Source: JAABYT01 sp041581935 (GTDB taxonomy: Bacteria > Pseudomonadota > Gammaproteobacteria > HK1). Taken from it: a stretch of 19,969 nt of DNA. The stretch's first letter is position 1. The number at the start of each line of letters is the position of its first letter. The DNA is taken from the NCBI GenBank assembly GCA_041581935.1, contig JBFICP010000029.1, forward strand, positions 1 through 19,969, read 5' to 3'. This document shows, piece after piece, positions 15,188 to 19,969 of this stretch. The notes under the pieces were generated by a model that saw nothing but the letters and a program-made list of their open reading frames with translations, did not search any database and was not told where the DNA came from. Both the position numbers and the translations under genes were made by a program.

Positions 15188-15223
15188 GTAGCCACATAGG
15201 CTACGAGCCTCAAGACGTATAAT
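15188..15223 (+). promoter_or_regulatory. Promoter with perfect -10 and operator-like repeat over the -35 region
   Basis: TATAAT at 15218-15223 is a consensus -10 box placed so that transcription would begin near 15230, 30 bases before the ATG at 15261. The expected -35 position (about 15195-15200) has no TTGACA-like hexamer. It lies inside GTAGCC-acata-GGCTAC (15188-15204), a perfect 6-bp inverted repeat with a 5-base spacer. A strong -10, a missing -35 and an inverted repeat across it suggest regulator-dependent control. The regulator is unknown. Confidence 0.6.
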
Positions 15224-15260
15224 TAATCTTACAGGCCGAAATAGGAGGTGCGCCGACATC

Positions 15261-15893
15261 ATGGCTATGAATACTCGTGATGAACAGCTGATCACCGAGA
15301 CCAGCCTCCAGGAGTATTTCCAGAATTCGGTTGCGGACGCTCTGGAAAATCAGAATGTCGAGGCCGCAACCGACACCGTCCACTATGTGGTCAACCTGCT
15401 TACATCATTTTCACGCGCCGAGAGGTTGTTCGAACGCACGCGTGACGGCGTAATGATCAGGCCACTGGCTCTACTCTACGCGGAGGCTGTCGAAGGCGCT
15501 ACCAGCGATGAGCGCAATCGCGCTCTGCGAAGACTCGGTGACGTAGCGCTGTTCATTTCCGGCGTGTTCTCCCAAAGTCTCAATCGGCGTGTAGTCGACA
15601 TAGACTATTACGTTGCAATGGGTGGAACGGCCTACAGCCACCTCTCCGAGACGATGCGCGTATCGAATCGAGGCAGAGCCTTGAGCAGCATCTATAACGA
15701 GCTCGCGTTGAAGTTCGTTGAATTCGTCGACGTGCTCGGCGAAGTCAGTGAAGCAGCGAACTGCAACAACGACGCCGACGTCCTGCGCCAATATGAGATC
15801 TGGCTCCGTACCGGCAGCCGGAGGGCAGCCGGACGGCTGCGTGCGGTAGGCATCCAACCTTCCAGGAATGCATCGAGCCGCTTGCGACACTGA
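15261..15893 (+). CDS. Conserved protein of unknown function, 210 aa (first of a pair)
   Basis: The 210-residue, mostly helical, soluble protein has no signal peptide or membrane segment. AGGAGGTG at 15243-15250 precedes the ATG at 15261; a second in-frame ATG at 15267 is equally usable. Recognisable stretches are VVNLLTSF (43-50), a helical LGDVALFISGVFSQSL (92-107), a DIDYYVAMGGTAYSHLSE block (113-130), a KFVEFVDVLGEVSEA helix and a YEIWLRTGSRRAAGRL end (178-193). The D-Y-Y-x-x-x-G-G-x-A-Y and W-L-R-T-G-S motifs recall an uncharacterised proteobacterial and myxobacterial family that I remember only as hypothetical, usually beside a partner like the next gene. I cannot name a Pfam or a function. 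It leads a probable operon with the following unknown gene and perhaps mtnA. Confidence 0.85.
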   Translation: MAMNTRDEQLITETSLQEYFQNSVADALENQNVEAATDTVHYVVNLLTSFSRAERLFERTRDGVMIRPLALLYAEAVEGATSDERNRALRRLGDVALFISGVFSQSLNRRVVDIDYYVAMGGTAYSHLSETMRVSNRGRALSSIYNELALKFVEFVDVLGEVSEAANCNNDADVLRQYEIWLRTGSRRAAGRLRAVGIQPSRNASSRLRH

Positions 15894-15914
15894 CTCGCAA
15901 GTCATTGCGTTACC

Positions 15915-16571
15915 GTGCTTGCAACCCTGCAACGTCAGCTCGAGCGGATTTACGAAGTAGAAATTCCGCATAGGGTCGACGATTTTCTCGTCACTGACCC
16001 CGAGATTCTAAGGGCTGTGCATGGCCGCGACGACTCGGACGGCTCAGAAGTCGAGGAAAAGCTCCTTGTCGTTCAGGAGGGTGACAGCGTTGACGTTGCG
16101 CTGTATCTGCACAATGAAATCATCGATCGACTTTCCGCTGACGACCCGACTTCACGCCTACACGACGGCAACCTTGCGGATTATTGCACTGCCATGGAGG
16201 GTGTGAGTCACTTTCTTTACCTGATTTGGAATGCGCGACAAGAACGTGGCGTATCGCTTATGGAATTGGAAATGCAGGCTGAGATCGACAAGTACGTGAG
16301 CATGGCATTTTTGTTTGGAGAGCAGGCAAGCGGACGAGTCCCCGCGAGTCTCCACCGCTGGCTCTTCGACAAGCCCGTTTTCGATTCCTCACTGGACAGG
16401 GCAAGCCTCGAGCGTTACCGGGACGCGAACCACTACGCGAGCATCTATTGCGCCCGGCTCGAGAAACGATATCTCAGCAGACAGGGCCGGGGCGGCTTGT
16501 TCAAGGATTTGCGCCGTCTTTACAGGCTTACGCACCGCGCCAAAATAAGCTGCGCCGTCGAAGGCGGCTGA
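15915..16571 (+). CDS. Conserved protein of unknown function, 218 aa (second of a pair)
   Basis: It begins at a GTG 21 bases after the preceding stop, without a clear Shine-Dalgarno, which suggests coupling to the first gene. The 218-residue soluble protein has an N-terminal part (YEVEIPHRVDDFLVTD, 13-28), a beta-like EEKLLVVQEGDSVDVALYLH (47-66, two or three strands), and two conspicuous helices, NLADYCTAMEGVSHFLYLIW (86-105) and SLMELEMQAEIDKYV (114-128). A basic C-terminus follows (DLRRLYRLTHRAKI). The acidic residues and His99 in the two central helices could line a metal site in a helical bundle, but this is speculation. I do not know the function; the two genes look like a conserved pair acting together. 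Confidence 0.83.
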   Translation: MLATLQRQLERIYEVEIPHRVDDFLVTDPEILRAVHGRDDSDGSEVEEKLLVVQEGDSVDVALYLHNEIIDRLSADDPTSRLHDGNLADYCTAMEGVSHFLYLIWNARQERGVSLMELEMQAEIDKYVSMAFLFGEQASGRVPASLHRWLFDKPVFDSSLDRASLERYRDANHYASIYCARLEKRYLSRQGRGGLFKDLRRLYRLTHRAKISCAVEGG

Positions 16572-16601
16572 CCGTCGCCGGATTCAAGGCGGCGCCATCG
16601 A

Positions 16602-16618
16602 GGGGCATGGACAGCCCC
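16602..16618 (+). repeat. Hairpin in the gap before mtnA
   Basis: GGGGC-atggaca-GCCCC is a perfect 5-bp stem, 26 bases before the mtnA ATG, inside a 72-base gap after the unknown pair. No T-run follows, so it is unlikely to be a full terminator. It may tune read-through into mtnA or mean nothing. Confidence 0.25.
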
Positions 16619-16643
16619 GCCTAAATGACCGAGCATAGATCCA

Positions 16644-17762
16644 ATGAGGGTCGACGGCGTCAATACCCGCACCATCTGGCTTTGCGGCGACGGATGGTCT
16701 GTCGAGGTAATCGATCAGACCGCCCTGCCTCATCGCTTCAGCACGTTACGCCTTGTGAGTGTCGAAGACGCCGCCCGGGCAATATCCAACATGGTTGTCC
16801 GGGGCGCTCCGTTGATCGGCGCGACCGCCGCATATGGAATGGCGCTCGCCATGCGCGAAAATCCCGAGGACGAGAACCTCGCAAAAAGTGCCCGAATGTT
16901 GCTCGATACACGCCCGACGGCCGTCAATCTGCGCTGGGTGGTCGACCGGCTGAGTGCGATGCTGCAGGCAACGCCCCCGGGCGAGCGGAGCGAACTCGCC
17001 TACGCGCAAGCCGAGCGAATCTGCGACGAAGACGTTGAAATCAATCAGGCCATTGGCAGGCACGGCCTCACGCTGATTCAAGAGCTGCACGGACGAAAAT
17101 CAACCGGGCCGGTCAACGTTCTGACTCATTGCAACGCCGGATGGCTTGCGACCGTCGACTGGGGAACGGCGCTCGCCCCCGTCTACATGGCGCACGACGC
17201 AGGCCTGGAGGTTCACGTGTGGGTCGACGAGACGCGCCCGAGAAACCAGGGGGCGGGGCTCACCGCCTGGGAGCTGAGTCAGCACGGCGTGCCTCATACG
17301 GTCGTCGTCGATAATGTCGGCGGCCACCTGATGCAGCGAGGCAAGGTCGACCTGTGCATCACGGGAACCGATCGAACCACGGCCGCAGGCGACGTTTGCA
17401 ACAAGATTGGCACATATCTGAAAGCACTCGCCGCTCACGACAACGGCGTTCCGTTCTACGTCGGACTCCCGGGGCCTTCCATCGACTGGAGCATCGACGA
17501 TGGCATCGCCGGGATCCCTATAGAAGAGCGCGACCCCCAAGAGGTCACCACGGTGAGCGGGCGCTCTGCAACAGGCGACCTGATCTCGATACAAGTCACC
17601 CCGGATGCGAGCCGTGCGGCCAATTTTGCGTTCGATGTCACGCCGGCACGGCTGGTGACCGGACTCATAACGGAGAGGGGGATCTGCGCGGCAACTCGTG
17701 CGGGCTTGCGGTCAATGTATCCGGAAGGTGATTGCCGGAGCAGCCTAGCCCACTCCGACTGA
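16644..17762 (+). CDS. mtnA: S-methyl-5-thioribose-1-phosphate isomerase MtnA
   Basis: The 372-residue cytosolic enzyme converts methylthioribose-1-phosphate to methylthioribulose-1-phosphate in the methionine salvage pathway, recycling methylthioadenosine. It belongs to the eIF2B-related isomerase family. Landmarks are VVRGAPLIGATAAYG (51-65), RPTAVNLRW (90-98), VLTHCNAGWLAT with catalytic Cys163, VWVDETRPRNQGAGLTAWEL (192-211), the GTDRTTAAGD block with Asp243 eighty residues after the cysteine as in the B. subtilis enzyme, and NKIGTY (253-258). Residues from about 360 on are a short non-conserved tail. The Shine-Dalgarno is weak. It is on the same strand as the two unknown genes, 72 bases after them, and may share their promoter. 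No other mtn gene is in the window. Confidence 0.95.
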   Translation: MRVDGVNTRTIWLCGDGWSVEVIDQTALPHRFSTLRLVSVEDAARAISNMVVRGAPLIGATAAYGMALAMRENPEDENLAKSARMLLDTRPTAVNLRWVVDRLSAMLQATPPGERSELAYAQAERICDEDVEINQAIGRHGLTLIQELHGRKSTGPVNVLTHCNAGWLATVDWGTALAPVYMAHDAGLEVHVWVDETRPRNQGAGLTAWELSQHGVPHTVVVDNVGGHLMQRGKVDLCITGTDRTTAAGDVCNKIGTYLKALAAHDNGVPFYVGLPGPSIDWSIDDGIAGIPIEERDPQEVTTVSGRSATGDLISIQVTPDASRAANFAFDVTPARLVTGLITERGICAATRAGLRSMYPEGDCRSSLAHSD

Positions 17763-17797
17763 GCGGAGAACCTGCGGCGGACCGGCGGCCCGCACGG

Positions 17798-17983
17798 CTA
17801 CATGCAGGTGCGGCAGGCGGCCAGATGCTGATAGTAGGCGCCACCCGCCGCCGCGGCGATGACCAGCCCGGCAATGCTGCCTATGACGAAGGAGTACTCG
17901 GACTCTTTCATCAGGAACTTGAACAGGATGACGGTTGCTCCCCAAGCCGCCAGACACACAACCATCAAGACGTATACTTCCAC
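17798..17983 (-). CDS. Small two-helix membrane protein with C-terminal CxxC, 61 aa
   Basis: A GTG at 17983 is preceded by GGAGG with four bases between, an excellent ribosome site, which makes this short frame believable. The product has two hydrophobic helices, roughly 3-24 (VYVLMVVCLAAWGATVILFK and two more residues) and 30-50 (YSFVIGSIAGLVIAAAAGGAY), joined by a short charged loop (MKESE). The tail AACRTCM carries Cys57 and Cys60 as a CxxC pair at the extreme C-terminus. Both termini should face the same side of the membrane. I do not recognise the family. CxxC at a membrane face could bind metal, be redox-active, or anchor a partner. It converges on mtnA with a 35-base gap and stands alone on its strand. 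Good translation signals, unknown function. Confidence 0.72.
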   Translation of the reverse strand: MEVYVLMVVCLAAWGATVILFKFLMKESEYSFVIGSIAGLVIAAAAGGAYYQHLAACRTCM

Positions 17984-18017
17984 TTTGCCTCCAGTACAGC
18001 CCGTAAGTTCTTCTAAG

Positions 18018-18060
18018 CACAGGAAAAGGTAATTAACGTCATTGTAGACATGATCCTGTG
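18018..18060. repeat. Spaced inverted repeat CACAGGA...TCCTGTG upstream of the small membrane gene
   Basis: CACAGGA (18018-18024) and TCCTGTG (18054-18060) are perfect 7-bp inverted copies 29 bases apart. Between them, on the minus strand, is TACAAT (18046-18041), a plausible -10 for the small membrane gene, with no good -35. Two operator half-sites flanking a promoter would fit, but this is tentative. Confidence 0.3.
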
Positions 18061-18084
18061 AATTTCACCCAAAAATGCCCATAA

Positions 18085-18304
18085 GGGTGCCATCCGGGCG
18101 ACCGCGCTTACATCCGAATTACCGAAGGCCATCACAATCCGGAAACATTGCTACCGCCCCCCTGAGACCTGTGTCACGGCTTAGGCCTGCCGTTAAAGGT
18201 GCCGGAAAATCGAGACGATATAGCCGTTTACAGGGAGCACGTCGGAGCTCGCTCTCGACGTACGGAATCCCGCGCCGCCGGACAGGAGGCGCGGGGTGCC
18301 ATCC
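18085..18304 (+). repeat. 11-bp direct repeat bracketing the non-coding region
   Basis: GGGTGCCATCC occurs at 18085-18095 and again, identically, at 18294-18304. The copies lie in the otherwise gene-free stretch 17984-18365. They could be paired protein-binding sites or traces of a duplication. By chance alone an 11-base match in 400 bases is uncommon but not impossible. Confidence 0.4.
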
Positions 18305-18324
18305 AACATCAACGCCTAACGGCA
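18176..18324 (+). ncRNA. Candidate structured leader RNA before the DUF1631 gene
   Basis: No gene is visible between 17984 and 18365, but this part can form several strong stems. They are: ACGGC (18176-18180) with GCCGT (18189-18193); ACGTCGGAG (18239-18247) with CTC-t-CGACGT (18252-18261), a 9-bp stem with one bulged base; and CCCGCGCC (18269-18276) with GGCGCGGG (18288-18295), whose 11-base loop holds a GGA. TGCCGTTA (18188-18195) can instead pair perfectly with TAACGGCA (18317-18324), closing the whole domain and excluding the first hairpin. Several GGA motifs, including TACAGGGA (18228-18235), resemble CsrA/RsmA sites. This could be a cis-regulatory leader or an independent small RNA. It matches no riboswitch class that I recognise, and no promoter was identified. 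Confidence 0.35.
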
Positions 18325-18365
18325 ATCGGCTAGGCCCAAGACGGTGACTCATCGTTTCCAGCGCC

Positions 18366-19969
18366 ATGAGTAAAACGAAGCCGAGCAACGTCGTCCGTCT
18401 GGACGAGCACCCTTCGAGCCCACGGTTCTCAGACCAAACCAGGCCCGGAGCTCTGCTCAAACACTGCCGGGAGCTGGCTTCCTCGACCTTGATAACCGCC
18501 CTGCCGGCGGTCATGGACAAGCTCGACGACGCCCTTTTCGATCTGGCCAATCGCTCCAGCAGCAATGATGAGCAAAGCGTCTATTTCGAGACCATGCGCC
18601 AGGTGCGCGTGAAACGTGCCAGCATCGAAAGCGAATTCAGGCGATTTTTCAAAGAGTCCGTCCAATCGAGCATCGAGCGAATCGCGGGAGCCAGCCACGA
18701 AAGCTCGCTCACCGATGTGTCGAGCGCCGATCTTGGACTGGTGGAAGAGCAGGATTTCGAGGAAAGTCTGGCGGTCACCAATACGGTGCGGAAAATCCGC
18801 TCAAGCTGTCAGCAACCGCTGTATGCACTCGAACGGCGCATCGCCGAGCTCTTGGAAGTCGACGTATTCGAGCCCAAGGACAACCCCTTCGGCCCGGAGG
18901 CCATGTGCGACGCGTTCAAGGACGCGTGCAGCCAGATCGAAGCCGACGTCGAAGTTCGATTGATTATCCTCAAGCTGTTCGACCGCCACCTCAGCACCCA
19001 GGCCGAGGAGCTCTATTGCCGGTTAAATGACTACCTGGTCAGCGAGGGAGTGCTTCCGGAAATTCGTCATCATGTGAAAATTCAGCCGAGCGCCCCTCAG
19101 CCGAACGACCCGTTGGCGTACGCCCAGCTCGCCCCCGGGTCAGGGGCGGCCGGCTCGCAGGCGGAGGGGCTCACGCAGCCATCGACAGGACCCGCCCCGC
19201 AGTTTCAGGCTCCGGCCGGACAGCCGGCGAGCCCGAACGCCCCGTCCCTCGCACCCCAGCCCTATATCGCCACGACCAGCGCCGCTCTGCTCGACACGCT
19301 TCGCCAGGTCATGGACGTGAACTTCGTTGCACGCACCGCTAGTCATACGCCTGGCGAGGTCGAGCGACGCATCATCGACCAGCTGACCCATCTGCAGCAC
19401 GGGAACACCGGGGAGGCTCGCGGGAACATTGCCTCACTGGACCTATCCGGCGTTCACACGGGCACCGTGAACGTACTCCGTGATTTGAAACAGAGCACCG
19501 TCGATAACGGTGTCGGGGAAATGGATGCGATGATGTTCGATGTCGTTGCGATGATGTTTGATTTCATTCTCGACGACAAGAAAATGCCGTCTCCGATGAA
19601 AGCTCTCATCGGCCGATTGCAAATCCCGATGCTGAAAGTAGCGATTCTGGACAAAGCCTTATTTGCACGGAAGTTTCATCCGGCGAGAAAGTTCCTGAAC
19701 ACAATCGCGGAAGCGGCCGTCGGCTGGAGTGAAAATCAGTATCGAAACGACGCCCTGTACTCAAAGCTGGAATCCATGGTAGAGCGCATTCTCGACGAAT
19801 TCGACGAACGCGTGGACGTTTTCGCCGACGTTCTCGAAGAGCTCGAAGCTTTTCTCCAACAGGAAGACAGCAAAGCCGAGAGCAGCGCGAGCACGATTGC
19901 TAATGCCATTCAGGGTCGCGAACGCCTGACAATCGCACGAAGAAACGCAGAGGAACAAATCAACCATTG
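18366..19969 (+). CDS. DUF1631 family protein, N-terminal 534 residues (runs off right edge)
   Basis: The frame is open from the ATG at 18366 to the window end; an in-frame TGA at 18345 excludes a longer start. The N-terminal part carries the DUF1631 pattern: ALLKHCRELASSTLITALPA (29-48), LDDALFDLANRSSSNDEQSVYFETMRQVRVKR (53-84, key residues LFDLA, N67, Q70, YF and R81-R84). Further on come VVAMMFDFILDD and LIGRLQIPMLKVAILDKALF, then HPARKFLNTI. A Pro/Gln/Ala-rich linker (about 241-300) separates two helical halves. Near 19527-19558 a seven-codon unit (AMMFD) is repeated. No Shine-Dalgarno is visible. Members of this family are cytosolic, often 700 or more residues, and poorly characterised. 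Its C-terminus is missing here, so any extra domain cannot be seen. Confidence 0.88.
   Translation, partial: MSKTKPSNVVRLDEHPSSPRFSDQTRPGALLKHCRELASSTLITALPAVMDKLDDALFDLANRSSSNDEQSVYFETMRQVRVKRASIESEFRRFFKESVQSSIERIAGASHESSLTDVSSADLGLVEEQDFEESLAVTNTVRKIRSSCQQPLYALERRIAELLEVDVFEPKDNPFGPEAMCDAFKDACSQIEADVEVRLIILKLFDRHLSTQAEELYCRLNDYLVSEGVLPEIRHHVKIQPSAPQPNDPLAYAQLAPGSGAAGSQAEGLTQPSTGPAPQFQAPAGQPASPNAPSLAPQPYIATTSAALLDTLRQVMDVNFVARTASHTPGEVERRIIDQLTHLQHGNTGEARGNIASLDLSGVHTGTVNVLRDLKQSTVDNGVGEMDAMMFDVVAMMFDFILDDKKMPSPMKALIGRLQIPMLKVAILDKALFARKFHPARKFLNTIAEAAVGWSENQYRNDALYSKLESMVERILDEFDERVDVFADVLEELEAFLQQEDSKAESSASTIANAIQGRERLTIARRNAEEQINH

Noticed and set aside
18075..18347. Plus-strand open frame of 90 codons before the DUF1631 gene
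   Set aside because: Arg/Pro/Ser-rich translation, no ribosome site, and it coincides with strong inverted repeats better explained as RNA structure.
18119..18565. Minus-strand open frame of 148 codons overlapping the DUF1631 start
   Set aside because: No motifs or ribosome site, and it runs antisense into a well-supported gene.
1..19969. CRISPR array, tRNA, rRNA, insertion sequence or prophage
   Set aside because: Looked for regularly spaced repeats, cloverleaf-like T-arm and anticodon patterns, transposase or integrase motifs and terminal repeats; none was seen by eye.

Overview
The window looks like a chromosomal segment of a high-GC gammaproteobacterium, probably an environmental or uncultured one. 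The main reasons are an Rsd/AlgQ-type anti-sigma protein (a gammaproteobacterial family), GlcD/GlcE/GlcF proteins that follow the E. coli sequences closely, a DUF1631 protein, and dense GC-rich coding with many GTG starts. I see no rRNA, tRNA, CRISPR array, insertion sequence, integrase or phage gene.

Region 1 (1-8421) is a 2-hydroxy/2-keto-acid module. On the minus strand lie a D-2-hydroxyacid dehydrogenase (1631-2596), a TRAP solute-binding protein with a Tat signal (182-1333), a hairpin terminator or attenuator, and the first 29 codons of the TRAP small permease DctQ (1-89, cut by the window edge). Divergently, on the plus strand, runs FAH-family hydrolase - PanE/ApbA-like reductase - glcD - glcE - glcF. 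The likely scheme is uptake of a small 2-hydroxy/keto acid, oxidation by membrane-linked glycolate oxidase, and NAD(P)H-linked interconversion of hydroxy and keto acids. The substrate is inferred, not shown.

Region 2 (8440-12476) holds rsd/algQ (minus), a divergent secreted TPR-SPOR protein, and an O-acetylhomoserine sulfhydrylase (MetY type) whose stop codon overlaps the start of an alpha/beta hydrolase.

Region 3 (12484-14970, minus) is a large REC-PAS-PAS-GGDEF-EAL protein for cyclic-di-GMP signalling. Parts of it are visibly AT-richer than the neighbours. Its upstream region (14971-15260) is shared with a divergent operon and carries three successive inverted repeats and a perfect TATAAT box.

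Region 4 (15261-17762) has two consecutive conserved proteins of unknown function, followed by mtnA of the methionine salvage pathway. A 61-residue two-helix membrane protein ending in a CxxC motif lies convergent to mtnA (17798-17983).

Region 5 (17984-19969) has a roughly 380-base non-coding stretch with several strong potential RNA stems, including two mutually exclusive ones, and then a DUF1631 protein that runs off the right edge.

The best candidates for undescribed biology are the two-gene unknown operon with its repeat-decorated promoter, the structured leader before the DUF1631 gene, the small CxxC membrane protein, and the FAH/PanE-like additions to the glycolate oxidase operon.
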